Notes: generated by a model not told the origin, from the sequence alone. Shown: positions 15,583 through 23,658, counted from the stretch's first letter. The stretch is DNA of 41,130 bases from Bacillota bacterium (GCA_023411225.1 JAEYPA010000032.1:1-41130), one strand, 5' to 3'. A program made the numbers and translations.

Positions 15583-16296
15583 ATGTTATCTTATATGAAC
15601 GCAAAAGTTAAGATTTTAGATTATATTAAAGGAAATGCGCTAAAGGCAGGAGACCGTTTGCCTACAGAAGCAAAACTTGCCGAACAACTGCAAATTGGAC
15701 GTCTCTCTTTGCGGGAGGGCCTGAATGCATTAAAAAACGAAGGTATTATCCTGTCTATTCAGGGAAAAGGCACATTTATGGCTTGTAATCTGGAGCATAT
15801 TACCAATACATTAAATATGAATTATTCTGTTTCTGATATGATACGAAGTAGCGGCTACGAACCAGAATGCTCTTTATTCAAAAAAGAAATTATCTCGGCA
15901 ACTAAAGAAATAGCTGATTCCTTAAGAATCGAACCAAATACCGATGTATCTTTGTGTACTCGTATCCGCACAGCCGATGGAGTACCTGTGGTTTTAATGA
16001 AAGACTATATGGGACCTTCCTTAGCCTCTGATTTCTTTAGCTTTACAAGCGATACCGTATCTTTATACAATCACATTGAAAATCGAAGCGGCAGCAAGAT
16101 TGGTACCTGCATTTCTGAGATTGCACCAATCTGCGCAGATAAAGAACTGGCAGAAGCACTTCAAGTACCAGAAGGAACACCTCTGCTAGAATTCCGAAAT
16201 ATCTGCAACGATCTTTATGGTATCCCAATTATGTATTCCCAGGAGTTCTTCCGTGGCGATAAATTTCAATTTATCCTTACAAGAGGAAGGTCCTAA
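15583..16296 (+). CDS. GntR-family transcriptional regulator (HutC/UTRA type)
   Basis: A DNA-binding regulator of 237 residues. Residues 1-70 form the winged helix-turn-helix, with the family patterns LKAGDRLPTEAKLAEQL and RLSLREGLNALKNEGIILS then the wing QGKGTFMA. Residues 90-235 form a UTRA ligand domain that usually binds a sugar phosphate or amino-sugar phosphate. A GAGGGA site lies six bases before the ATG. It is co-transcribed with the flavin-reductase-like gene and ends before a strong terminator. Context points to it as the repressor of the catabolic locus through the palindromes at 14646-14735, with an intermediate of the pathway as inducer; this is inference. Confidence 0.93.
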   Translation: MLSYMNAKVKILDYIKGNALKAGDRLPTEAKLAEQLQIGRLSLREGLNALKNEGIILSIQGKGTFMACNLEHITNTLNMNYSVSDMIRSSGYEPECSLFKKEIISATKEIADSLRIEPNTDVSLCTRIRTADGVPVVLMKDYMGPSLASDFFSFTSDTVSLYNHIENRSGSKIGTCISEIAPICADKELAEALQVPEGTPLLEFRNICNDLYGIPIMYSQEFFRGDKFQFILTRGRS

Positions 16297-16366
16297 AATC
16301 TGCATACTTTATACGTGCTCTCCAAAAAAGTCTCTACTTTCCAAACACAATCTAACTAATATCATT

Positions 16367-16399
16367 AAAAAGTCCCCTCAGCACAGAGGGGACTTTTTT
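16367..16399 (+). terminator. Rho-independent terminator after the GntR gene
   Basis: Stem AAAAAGTCCCCTC (16367-16379) with GAGGGGACTTTTT (16386-16398), six-base loop and T-run. It ends the flavin-reductase/GntR transcript and separates it from the acetyltransferase gene. Confidence 0.95.
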
Positions 16400-16449
16400 G
16401 CTATCGTATCTGCTGCCACCTTAGAATGGTATGAGGACTTGATATTATA

Positions 16450-16478
16450 TTGTATTTAAAATGTAAATTATGTATAAT
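16450..16478 (+). promoter_or_regulatory. Promoter of the first CatA-like gene
   Basis: TTGTAT (16450-16455), a 17-base spacer and TATAAT (16473-16478) lie about 60 bases before the ATG at 16539. The spacing is ideal and the -10 is perfect. Confidence 0.65.
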
Positions 16479-16538
16479 AATACATATTCTTACTTTTATT
16501 TGTCTTGTAAGATTAATCGTATATAGGAGGGAACTTTT

Positions 16539-17192
16539 ATGAATTATAAATACCTGGATATGAATACCTATAAAAGAAAGAACCATTTTGAATACTTTAA
16601 GAATTTATCATTTCCATACGTTGGCACAACGGTAAATGTAGATATTACGGATTTGTTGAAACTTGTCAAATCAAAAAAACTCCCATTCTTCCTTACCTTT
16701 TGCTATTGTGCTTCAAGGGCGGCTAATAGTATCGCTGAATTTCGGCAAAGAATCGATAATGACAATATTATAGAATTTACTTTGTGTCGAACTTCCCACA
16801 CTGTGGCCATGGATGATGAAACATACTGCTATTGTACACTTAGCAGTGATAGGTCGTTTGAGGAATTTATCGATTATGGGATTCGTGAACAGGACAAAGC
16901 TAAGCTGATGAATTCTATTGAAGAAAAAGCATCCGACATTCTCGACAAAATATTTGTTTCATCATTGCCTTGGATCACCTACACCAGCTTGATACAACCT
17001 GTTCCAGCTCCAGCAGATAGCAATCCAAGAATTACATGGGGAAAATATTACTTAGATGGGAATCGAACGCTACTTCCTGTCTCCTTATTATGCCATCACG
17101 CCTTGATAGACGGCATTCATATAGCCAAATTCTACAAACTGTTGGAAAGTGAAATGGAAACGTTGGTAGAGATTTGTAACCGATCTGCTTAG
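16539..17192 (+). CDS. CatA-like O-acetyltransferase (chloramphenicol acetyltransferase fold), copy 1
   Basis: A protein of 217 residues, the standard length of type A chloramphenicol acetyltransferases, which form trimers and move acetyl from acetyl-CoA to a hydroxyl. The catalytic motif HHALIDG is at residues 186-192, with His187 as base and the structural Asp. EFRQRI near residue 68 and LPWITYTS near 145 match the family; the Ser of ITYTS aligns with Ser148 of CAT-III, which stabilises the intermediate. The acceptor is not known, and most chromosomal members do not give chloramphenicol resistance. The ATG follows TAGGAGG. It is followed after about 110 bases by a methyltransferase and then by a second, distant CatA-like gene. 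Confidence 0.9.
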   Translation: MNYKYLDMNTYKRKNHFEYFKNLSFPYVGTTVNVDITDLLKLVKSKKLPFFLTFCYCASRAANSIAEFRQRIDNDNIIEFTLCRTSHTVAMDDETYCYCTLSSDRSFEEFIDYGIREQDKAKLMNSIEEKASDILDKIFVSSLPWITYTSLIQPVPAPADSNPRITWGKYYLDGNRTLLPVSLLCHHALIDGIHIAKFYKLLESEMETLVEICNRSA

Positions 17193-17301
17193 AATGCTTA
17201 TTATATAGATAACCTGGTCTTCCATAGCGGCCTTAACACGCAATACTACATGGTGACTATACTATTTTCTATATTTATATAACAAAGGAAGGAGATCTTA
17301 A

Positions 17302-18066
17302 ATGATTTCTATTGGAAGTAATTGGTATCGTAAGATATGGAGTTTGGACATTAAAGACCAGTCTTGGGTGGAGGATACTTCAAATCAGGTGGATTTTATT
17401 ATTAATGCGCTTGGCTTGCAAGGTGGGGAAAGAATCCTAGACCTAGCTTGCGGATTTGGTCGACACTCCCTGGAATTCTCACGCAGAGGTTACAAGGTGG
17501 TCGGAATTGACATCACAAGGGATTATATTGAGGATGCCAAAATGGAGGCTAAACGTAATCGTCTTTCTGCCGAGTTTTTCTGCTCTGATATCCGAGATAT
17601 TGCTTTTGAAAATGAGTTTGACATTGTCCTAAATCTGGCAGATGGTGCCATTGGCTACTTAGAAAATGATTCAGAAAACTTGAAGATCTTTGATGCTGTA
17701 GCAAAAGCTCTTAAGGTTGGGGGCAGGCACTTAATGGATGTTGTGAATGCCGATTATGCGGATACCCATTTCCCTTGTCAACTATGGGATGCCGGGGAAA
17801 AAGGACTTACCCTTTCCAAATTCGAATGGGACAAGGAGTCCCGCATTATGATGTACGGACAAATGGATATTCTGTATGAGATACCTTTATATAAGCCTGC
17901 CTTCGAAAAGGGGTGTCCAACCAGACTATACAACCTACCGGAGCTGGAAAATATAATGGGCAAAAGAAGAATGCATGTATTACATACCTATTCAGATTAT
18001 TATGGCGCACCTGTATCAAGTAATTCCATACAGCTGATGGTAGTGTCAGAAAAGAATAAATTATAG
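17302..18066 (+). CDS. Class I SAM-dependent methyltransferase
   Basis: A Rossmann-fold methyltransferase of 254 residues. Motif I, ILDLACGFGRHS, lies near residue 46 and contacts S-adenosylmethionine; VVGIDIT gives the acidic residue for the ribose, and FDIVLNLADG is motif IV. The C-terminal half has an added beta-rich segment, as in small-molecule methyltransferases. The acceptor cannot be named. The ATG follows GGAAGGAG. It is placed between two CatA-like acetyltransferase genes, in the same direction, which suggests a small set of group-transfer enzymes acting on one type of metabolite or antibiotic, but no assembly-line genes are nearby. Confidence 0.9.
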   Translation: MISIGSNWYRKIWSLDIKDQSWVEDTSNQVDFIINALGLQGGERILDLACGFGRHSLEFSRRGYKVVGIDITRDYIEDAKMEAKRNRLSAEFFCSDIRDIAFENEFDIVLNLADGAIGYLENDSENLKIFDAVAKALKVGGRHLMDVVNADYADTHFPCQLWDAGEKGLTLSKFEWDKESRIMMYGQMDILYEIPLYKPAFEKGCPTRLYNLPELENIMGKRRMHVLHTYSDYYGAPVSSNSIQLMVVSEKNKL

Positions 18067-18159
18067 TATTAAAGAAGAGTTTAATAGAATTGACTTCCCC
18101 TTGGAGAAGCAATATAATTACCATATAATGGACTATAAAATATAAAGGAGGTATGAGTT

Positions 18160-18786
18160 ATGTCTTTAAACTACAAAATAATAGATCAAAAGACCTGGAA
18201 GAGATCCATGCACTGTCAAATCTTTAGAGATTATATAGAGCCTGCCTTTTGTGTTACTTTGGAACTTGATATTACCCGTTTCTTAAGGATGGTAAAGGAA
18301 AAACACTATTCCTTTACTTTCGCCATGGTCTATGCTGTTACCAAATGTGCCAATGAGATTGAAGAATTTCGTTATCGTTTTGTAGATGGAAATGTTGTAT
18401 TGTACAATCAGATACAGACTGCTTTCACTTACTTAAACCCAGAAACAGAATTATTTAAGGTGGTAGCTGTGGAGATGAAGGACACTATGGAGGAATACGT
18501 AGCTCTTGCAGAGAAGTCTGCCAAGGAGCAGGAGGCTTATTTTACAGGACCTTTGGGTAATGATGTCTTTCAATTCTCTCCTATACCATGGATTCGCTAC
18601 ACCCATATATCACATACCAATTCAGGTAAAAAGGATTGTGCCACTCCTATGTTCGACTGGGGAAAGTTCTATGAAAAGGATGGACGAGTACTGCTACCAT
18701 TTTCCATCCAGGCACACCACTCCTTTGTAGACGGGCTTCATGTAGGTAGATTCGCAGACTCTCTGCAGACTTATTTGAATACTTGA
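18160..18786 (+). CDS. CatA-like O-acetyltransferase, copy 2
   Basis: A CAT-fold protein of 208 residues. The catalytic motif HHSFVDG is at residues 186-192 (His187 as base). EEFRYRF and IPWIRYTHI match other conserved blocks. In the second of these, the position of CAT-III Ser148 is His rather than Ser, unlike the first copy, so the activity or substrate may differ. The two copies are clearly distant (low identity), not a recent duplication. The ATG at 18160 follows AAAGGAGG. About 90 bases separate it from the methyltransferase gene. Confidence 0.88.
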   Translation: MSLNYKIIDQKTWKRSMHCQIFRDYIEPAFCVTLELDITRFLRMVKEKHYSFTFAMVYAVTKCANEIEEFRYRFVDGNVVLYNQIQTAFTYLNPETELFKVVAVEMKDTMEEYVALAEKSAKEQEAYFTGPLGNDVFQFSPIPWIRYTHISHTNSGKKDCATPMFDWGKFYEKDGRVLLPFSIQAHHSFVDGLHVGRFADSLQTYLNT

Positions 18787-18909
18787 TCGCCATGCTTTTT
18801 TCTATCAAAATATGTTTTTAATCGTATCCCTTATATAAAAAAGGTATTATAATTAGTACATAGCTCGTACGATAATATCTTTGCAGCTATATAAGAAAGG
18901 ACTGATATA

Positions 18910-19161
18910 ATGATAGAATTTAGATATGATACACAGCTTTTAATTGAGGGGAAAAATCTGGATGAGGATGTCATAAATGACTACTTTACCGAGAATTTTA
19001 AGGGCGATTGCTTACTCGCAGTTGGAGATGAGGAGCTTATTAAGATTCATTTTCACACCAATGAGCCTTGGAAAGTATTAGAGTATTGCTCTTCTATTGG
19101 TGAGATTTATGATATTGTCATCGAAGATATGGACAGACAGGCTAGGGGATTGCAAGGGTAA
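18910..19161 (+). CDS. Stand-alone FakA/DAK-kinase C-terminal-like fragment
   Basis: A protein of 83 residues that resembles part of the C-terminal region of FakA-type (DhaK-like, YloV) fatty-acid kinases: FRYDTQLLIEGKNLDEDVI, then GDCLLAVGDEELIKIHFHTN and EYCSSIGEIYDIVIEDM. In full-length proteins this part follows the DAK2 domain and helps contact the fatty-acid-binding partner. Here there is no kinase domain before it, and an AAAGGA site and ATG support its being translated as it stands. Such short stand-alone versions occur in clostridia. It could be a remnant, or a small partner for a FakA/FakB system elsewhere. Confidence 0.75.
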   Translation: MIEFRYDTQLLIEGKNLDEDVINDYFTENFKGDCLLAVGDEELIKIHFHTNEPWKVLEYCSSIGEIYDIVIEDMDRQARGLQG

Positions 19162-19361
19162 TCTATTCTCTTAATCGTATACAAAGAATTATTACAAAAT
19201 ACACCCTGTACAAAACTTATTCAATGTATTGATTGTGCACATGCCGATAGGATTTGCAATGATTTTGTATTAATAACAGGCCAATTAATAAAAGGACGAA
19301 TAAAAGTGATTTTTATCGAAGGAAACTACGGTTATTAAGACTTTATAGAGGAGACTTCTTT

Positions 19362-20267
19362 ATGAAAAAATATAAAATATACCAGGTAGATTCATTCACG
19401 AGAAGCAAATTCCATGGAAATCCTGCAGGTGTTGTTCCAAATGCGGATGGATTAACTGAAGAACAAATGCAACGAATTGCAAGAGAATTAAATAATTCTG
19501 AGACTGCTTTTATCTTTCCATCCAAATCAAATGATTATGATGTTGAAGTGAGATTTTTTACTCCTACCACTGAGGTTCCTCTTTGTGGACATGCCACAAT
19601 TGCAGCACACTATGTACGGGCAATAGAAGGAAGTGCAACATCAGGAAAGGTTTTGCAAAAAACAAAAGCCGGTATCTTACCAGTGGATATCATCAAAGAA
19701 GGGGACGACTTTTCAATTATCATGACACAGGGGACACCTGAAGTCGGATCCCCATTTCCTTCTGAAATCACTACGGAAATTGCGAATGCAATAGGAATTT
19801 CTTTACATGATATTCGTAAAGATTGTCCTGTCTGTATTGCATCTGCTGGACATTCTAAGATCATGGTGGGAATAAATGACACTGATATGCTTCATGGATT
19901 GAAACCTAACATGGAAGAACTTTCCGCTATTAGCAATAAGGTTGGATGTAATGGTTATTATGTCTTTACACTGAATCCAACGGACGAGATTCTAGTACAT
20001 GGACGAATGTTTGCTCCCGCAATCGGGATTAGTGAAGATCCTGTCACGGGTAATGCAAATGGTCCCCTCGGAATATACTTGGTTCACTATGGAATATGTA
20101 GAGATCTGGAAACCCCAAATGAATTTGTGTTCAAAATTCGCCAAGGGGAAGCTATCCGTCGAGATGGTGGAATGACTGTACGGGTACAGATAGAAAATAA
20201 TACTCCGAAACAAGTTCAGATAATAGGAAATGCAGTGATTGCATTTAGCACAGATATTATGCTATAA
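19362..20267 (+). CDS. PhzF-family isomerase/epimerase-like protein
   Basis: A protein of 301 residues with the two-lobed diaminopimelate-epimerase-like fold of the PhzF family. Seen are the N-terminal QVDSFTRSKFHGNPAGVV, the conserved Glu of NNSETAF (catalytic Glu45 in PhzF), PLCGHATIA and the second-lobe EDPVTGNANGPLG. PhzF isomerises a phenazine precursor, but most homologues such as YddE have no known substrate and no phenazine genes are seen here. The ATG follows AGAGGAG. It stands alone and ends at a bidirectional terminator. Confidence 0.93.
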   Translation: MKKYKIYQVDSFTRSKFHGNPAGVVPNADGLTEEQMQRIARELNNSETAFIFPSKSNDYDVEVRFFTPTTEVPLCGHATIAAHYVRAIEGSATSGKVLQKTKAGILPVDIIKEGDDFSIIMTQGTPEVGSPFPSEITTEIANAIGISLHDIRKDCPVCIASAGHSKIMVGINDTDMLHGLKPNMEELSAISNKVGCNGYYVFTLNPTDEILVHGRMFAPAIGISEDPVTGNANGPLGIYLVHYGICRDLETPNEFVFKIRQGEAIRRDGGMTVRVQIENNTPKQVQIIGNAVIAFSTDIML

Positions 20268-20302
20268 AGAAAAACCCAGAACAAAGTTCTGGGCTTTTCT
20301 TT
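20266..20302. terminator. Bidirectional terminator between phzF-like and rubrerythrin genes
   Basis: Stem CCCAGAAC (20275-20282) with GTTCTGGG (20286-20293), three-base loop, flanked by A-rich left and T-rich right arms. It can end the plus-strand phzF-like transcript and the minus-strand rubrerythrin transcript. Confidence 0.93.
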
Positions 20303-20338
20303 AGTATTGGCTTCCCGTATTTAGGAAGTCTCTTCTCA

Positions 20339-20881
20339 TTAACCGAAGTATCTATTTAACAATCCTTCGAATGCCTTACCGTGTCTAGCCTCGTCCTTAG
20401 CCATCTCATGTACGGTGTCATGGATTGCATCTAAGTTAAGTTCTTTCGCACGCTTTGCAAGATCGAATTTACCTGCAGTTGCACCATTCTCTGCTTCAAC
20501 TCTCATCTCTAAGTTCTTCTTAGTAGAATCTGTTACAACTTCACCTAAAAGTTCCGCAAACTTAGAAGCATGTTCTGCTTCTTCAAGAGCTGCTTTCTCC
20601 CAGTAGAGACCAATCTCTGGATATCCTTCTCTATGAGCTACTCTGGACATTGCAAGGTACATACCAACTTCCATACACTCACCATTAAAGTTTGCTCTTA
20701 AGTCTTCCATAATATCTTCAGGAGCGCCCTGAGCTACTCCTACAACATGCTCGCAAGCCCAACTTCTTCCTTCTGATTGAAGAATGAATTTCTCAGCTGG
20801 AGCCTTACAGATTGGACATTGTTCTGGTGCAAATTCTCCTTCGTGAACATAACCACATACACTACAAACATACTTTTTCAT
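20339..20881 (-). CDS. Reverse rubrerythrin (N-terminal rubredoxin, C-terminal ferritin-like)
   Basis: A peroxide-scavenging protein of 180 residues. Residues 1-35 form the rubredoxin domain with CSVCGY and CPICK as the four iron ligands; residues 50-180 form the four-helix di-iron domain with ExxH motifs EEAEHA and DEARHG. This order is the reverse of classical rubrerythrin and matches the clostridial revRbr proteins, which reduce H2O2 and O2 with electrons from NADH via rubredoxin. The ATG follows AAAGGAG. A strong promoter with a Per-box-like site lies about 100 bases upstream, and a PerR gene is next in line, so peroxide derepression is likely. Confidence 0.95.
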   Translation of the reverse strand: MKKYVCSVCGYVHEGEFAPEQCPICKAPAEKFILQSEGRSWACEHVVGVAQGAPEDIMEDLRANFNGECMEVGMYLAMSRVAHREGYPEIGLYWEKAALEEAEHASKFAELLGEVVTDSTKKNLEMRVEAENGATAGKFDLAKRAKELNLDAIHDTVHEMAKDEARHGKAFEGLLNRYFG

Positions 20882-20969
20882 AATTATTATCTCCTTTTTT
20901 TATTATATTAATAATTGCTTTGTTAATATTGAAGTTATTAGTAATTACCTTTTTTAATTTTAGGAATCA

Positions 20970-21009
20970 TTACTGTTATTATAATACCTTAATGATGAAT
21001 AAATGTCAA
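20970..21009 (-). promoter_or_regulatory. Rubrerythrin promoter with Per-box-like operator over the -10
   Basis: Minus strand: TTGACA (21004-21009), exactly 17 bases, TATTAT (20981-20986). A 15-mer TTATAATAACAGTAA (20970-20984) matches the PerR consensus TTAnAATnATTnTAA at 10 of 12 fixed positions and overlaps the -10 and start point. The transcript leader would be about 90 bases. Confidence 0.75.
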
Positions 21010-21050
21010 TAGCTTTTTGAAACTTTTTTCTGAGGACTTTTCAATCAAAT

Positions 21051-21092
21051 AAAAAAAGCCCTATCATCAAATTGCTCTGATAATAGGGCTTG
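21051..21092 (-). terminator. Terminator of the PerR gene
   Basis: Minus-strand stem AAGCCCTATTATCA with TGATGATAGGGCTT (one G-U pair) followed by a run of seven T. It starts 10 bases after the PerR stop codon. Confidence 0.93.
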
Positions 21093-21100
21093 CTCTTGGG

Positions 21101-21502
21101 TTAATTTTCTTTATGCTCTTTCTTACAATGCTCACACAATCCGTAGAACGTAGTATGATGACCTTGTATAATTCCCGAATAGGAAGCGTTGGCAATGGTA
21201 TTAATATGATCAATGGATTCCATCTTCAGATCATCTACTGCCTTACAGGAGGTACAAACTACATGATAATGAGGTTGGACGTTTCCATCAAAACGATCAT
21301 AACCATCCCCACAGTCCAGCTTTACTATCTCGCCTAAATCAGATAATAGATTTAAGTTACGGTAAACAGTTCCCAAGCTTACTTTTGGGTATTCTTTTCT
21401 TACAAATTGATACACCATATCAGCAGTAGGGTGTGCCTTTGTGTTCATTAGATAACTTTTAATTGATTCCCTTTGCCTGCTGTATTTCAATGCTGTGCTC
21501 AT
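21101..21502 (-). CDS. perR: Fur-family regulator, PerR type
   Basis: A metalloregulator of 133 residues. Residues 1-80 carry the winged helix (TADMVYQFVRKEYP, SLGTVYRNLNLL). The structural zinc site is CTSC and CEHC. The regulatory site residues expected for PerR are present: His24, Asp in DRFDG, the PHYH pair and an Asp after CTSCKAV. An Asp rather than Glu at the second of these positions favours PerR over Fur. With Fe(II) bound it would repress until H2O2 oxidises a histidine. The ATG follows GAGGAGG. Its own promoter also has a Per-box-like site, and the divergently controlled target next door is reverse rubrerythrin. The gene name is by homology and context. Confidence 0.88.
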   Translation of the reverse strand: MSTALKYSRQRESIKSYLMNTKAHPTADMVYQFVRKEYPKVSLGTVYRNLNLLSDLGEIVKLDCGDGYDRFDGNVQPHYHVVCTSCKAVDDLKMESIDHINTIANASYSGIIQGHHTTFYGLCEHCKKEHKEN

Positions 21503-21521
21503 GTTAATCCTCCTCTCAAAA

Positions 21522-21565
21522 TAGTAATTATTATTAATATTAACCTATTTACAGATATTTGTCAA
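21522..21565 (-). promoter_or_regulatory. PerR promoter with adjacent Per-box-like site
   Basis: Minus strand: perfect TTGACA (21560-21565), 17-base spacer, TAATAT (21537-21542). Directly downstream, 21522-21536 contains the core AATnATT and matches the Per-box consensus at 9 of 12 fixed positions. This fits autorepression. Confidence 0.7.
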
Positions 21566-21679
21566 CCACTGTAGAGCCGGAAATCGACAACTTCTTCTCT
21601 ACCGAATGAGATCCTTGACTTCCTGTTCTTTAGTAAGGTTTTTTCTTTGACAGATAAGTTCGGAGGACTTTCCCCTCAA

Positions 21680-21709
21680 AGAAAAAGCCAGACCTTACGG
21701 CCTGGTTTT
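21680..21709 (-). terminator. Terminator of the DEAD-box helicase gene
   Basis: Minus-strand stem CCAGGCC with GGTCTGG (one wobble pair), GTAA loop, then CTTTTTCTTT. It begins about 14 bases after the helicase stop codon. Confidence 0.85.
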
Positions 21710-21718
21710 ATCATTTAT

Positions 21719-23317
21719 CTATCTTTTATTGGCTACTTCTACGTTAATCGTTTTGCCTTTGATTTTTGCATTTTTCATAACATTTACTACATCTTCTGCA
21801 TACTCTCTTGGCACATCTACAAAGGTGTATTTATCATACATATCGATGGTTCCAATTAATCTTCCCGCCATTCCGGTTTCTCCGGCAATCGCACCAACAA
21901 TATCTCCCGGACGAGCATTCTGATTCTTTCCAATATTAATGAAGAGTCGAACCATTCCCTTGGTAGAACCGGTATTTTTACGTTCTCCTCTATTCTGTCT
22001 TGGACTTTCATCAATTTGCTCATTGGTATCACCCATGGACATCTTTAGGAAAGCTGCTGCAACCTCTAAAGATGTATACTCTTCTTCATTTACCTTCTTT
22101 TCAACGATTTCAATCATTTTATTTAAATCAACGCTTTCAATGATTTCATTTACCTGGTCTAAGATTTTCTCTGCTTTCACATCTGTCACATCTGAAAGAG
22201 ATGGGATTGGCTGAGCAACAATCTTAGTCTTGCAGTAACGTTGAATATCCTTAAGCTTGTAGATGTCTTTTCCCACTACAAGAGTAAAAGCACGACCGTT
22301 TCGTCCTGCACGACCGGTTCGTCCGATTCTGTGTACATAGAACTCTTCATCCTGAGGTACATCGTAGTTAAATACTGCTTCCACATCATCTACGTCAATT
22401 CCTCTTGCTGCAATATCAGTTGCAACCAGAATGTCTACTTTACCGGTCCGGAAGCCATTCATAACACGATCACGCTGCAGCTGCTTTAAATCTCCATGAA
22501 GGGCTTCGGCAAAATAACCCCTTCCTTTTAAGGCTTCCACAGTTTCCTCTACCTGACGCTTAGTATTACAGAAAACTACAGAAAGCTTTGGCGTGTATAC
22601 ATCTAAGAGACGAGATAGTACTTCGATTTTATTTCTTGGACGAACTTCATAGTAATATTGCTCAATCTTTGGAACAGTAAGCTCCTTCTTAACCACACGG
22701 ATAATCTTAGAATCTTTCTGGAACTTTTGTGCTATTTCCATAATTGGTTTAGGCATCGTTGCTGAGAATAATACGGTCTGTCTTTCTTCTGGAATATCCT
22801 GAAGAATGGTCTCGATATCTTCTCTAAAACCCATATTAAGCATCTCATCCGCTTCATCCAGAACAATCATATTGACCTGTTCAAATTTTACGGTCTTTCT
22901 TCTCATATGGTCCATAACACGACCAGGAGTTCCTACAACTATCTGAGCTCCCGCTTTTAAGGAACGGATCTGCTTTGTAATATCCTGTCCTCCATATACC
23001 GGAAGTACCTTTACTCCATGCATGTATTTGCCAAGGTTGCGTATCTCTTCAGACACTTGGATTGCCAACTCTCTGGTTGGGCATAATACGATAGCTTGCA
23101 GACGCTTGTTCTTTGGATCCACCTTCTGTAACATTGGAATACCAAAAGCTGCTGTCTTGCCTGTCCCAGTCTGTGCTTGTCCGATAATGTCTTCTCCTGC
23201 TAAAACAGCTGGAATCGCCTGAGCTTGAATAGGACTTGCCTGTTCGAACCCCATATCTACGACTGCTCGTAAAATGGCATTATCTATTTGTAACTCTTCA
23301 AATCTAATTGTTTCCAT
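21719..23317 (-). CDS. DEAD-box RNA helicase with DbpA-type RNA-binding domain
   Basis: An ATP-dependent RNA helicase of 532 residues (CshA/DeaD group). Motifs in order: Q-motif FEELQIDNAILRAV and PIQAQAIP, Walker A AQTGTGKT, PTRELA, TPGRVMDH, DEAD, SAT, then domain 2 with VATDIAARGID and HRIGRTGRAGR. Residues 455-530 form the DbpA-like RNA-binding domain (VRLFINIGKNQNARPGDIVG), which in family members targets structured RNA. It acts in ribosome assembly and RNA decay, often in the cold. The ATG follows GAAAGGA. A leader of about 70 bases or more precedes it; a likely -10 TATACT lies at 23395-23400 with a poor -35. Confidence 0.95.
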   Translation of the reverse strand: METIRFEELQIDNAILRAVVDMGFEQASPIQAQAIPAVLAGEDIIGQAQTGTGKTAAFGIPMLQKVDPKNKRLQAIVLCPTRELAIQVSEEIRNLGKYMHGVKVLPVYGGQDITKQIRSLKAGAQIVVGTPGRVMDHMRRKTVKFEQVNMIVLDEADEMLNMGFREDIETILQDIPEERQTVLFSATMPKPIMEIAQKFQKDSKIIRVVKKELTVPKIEQYYYEVRPRNKIEVLSRLLDVYTPKLSVVFCNTKRQVEETVEALKGRGYFAEALHGDLKQLQRDRVMNGFRTGKVDILVATDIAARGIDVDDVEAVFNYDVPQDEEFYVHRIGRTGRAGRNGRAFTLVVGKDIYKLKDIQRYCKTKIVAQPIPSLSDVTDVKAEKILDQVNEIIESVDLNKMIEIVEKKVNEEEYTSLEVAAAFLKMSMGDTNEQIDESPRQNRGERKNTGSTKGMVRLFINIGKNQNARPGDIVGAIAGETGMAGRLIGTIDMYDKYTFVDVPREYAEDVVNVMKNAKIKGKTINVEVANKR

Positions 23318-23394
23318 TAAATAATCCTTTCATAATATGTTATTTTTCTCTATCTATAAGTCCCACGTAATATCTGTTCTTAAGGCTATTACAT

Positions 23395-23400
23395 AGTATA
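23395..23400 (-). promoter_or_regulatory. Likely -10 of the helicase promoter
   Basis: Minus-strand TATACT, about 78 bases before the helicase start and just after the terminator at 23467-23494. No good -35 is seen at 16-18 bases, so this call is weak. Confidence 0.35.
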
Positions 23401-23466
23401 ACCAAATTTTTTAAATTGTAGAAAACCTTTTTATTGTCTGGAAATCCGTAGAAATTCTCAGGCAAG

Positions 23467-23580
23467 AAAAAACCCTTAGCCATTCGACTAAGAGCTGACA
23501 TCTTCCTTATTTTCTATTTGTTCAAAATAAGATTCGATTATTCATCTATACATTACTCAAATATCTATAAAATAGCCACT
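23467..23580 (-). ncRNA. Candidate small RNA of about 113 nt between clpB and the helicase gene
   Basis: A complete transcription unit lies in the gap on the minus strand. It has a near-ideal promoter (see 23586-23614), a predicted start near 23580, a 5' hairpin TAGCC-TAGT-GGCTA and a 3' terminator CTCTTAG-N8-CTAAGGG followed by six T (23467-23494). No start codon with a sensible ribosome site opens a frame that ends before the terminator. The 5' TAGCC can also pair with GGCTA in the terminator stem, so two folds are possible. Its family is unknown; it does not have the length of 6S RNA. Alternatively it is an attenuated leader whose readthrough reaches the helicase gene. Confidence 0.55.
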
Positions 23581-23585
23581 AGGCT

Positions 23586-23614
23586 AGTATACACAGTACT
23601 TTTGTCTTTGTCAA
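23586..23614 (-). promoter_or_regulatory. Strong promoter of the candidate small RNA
   Basis: Minus strand: perfect TTGACA (23609-23614), exactly 17 bases, TATACT (23586-23591). It is the best match to the vegetative consensus in this part of the window and lies 120 or so bases after clpB, with no gene directly behind it. Confidence 0.75.
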
Positions 23615-23658
23615 GAGAATACTTTTTAAAGAATGCACTTTAATAAGAAGGAACTAGT

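Noticed and set aside
16539..17192. Chloramphenicol resistance gene
   Set aside because: The fold and catalytic residues fit, but chromosomal CatA-like proteins of this kind usually have unknown acceptors; resistance cannot be claimed.
23340..23501. A 53-codon minus-strand frame (starting MSALSRMAKGFF) after the small RNA region
   Set aside because: It begins inside the terminator hairpin, its AAGGA lies only two bases from the ATG, and it contains the likely helicase promoter; it is probably a chance frame, though a conservation test would settle it.
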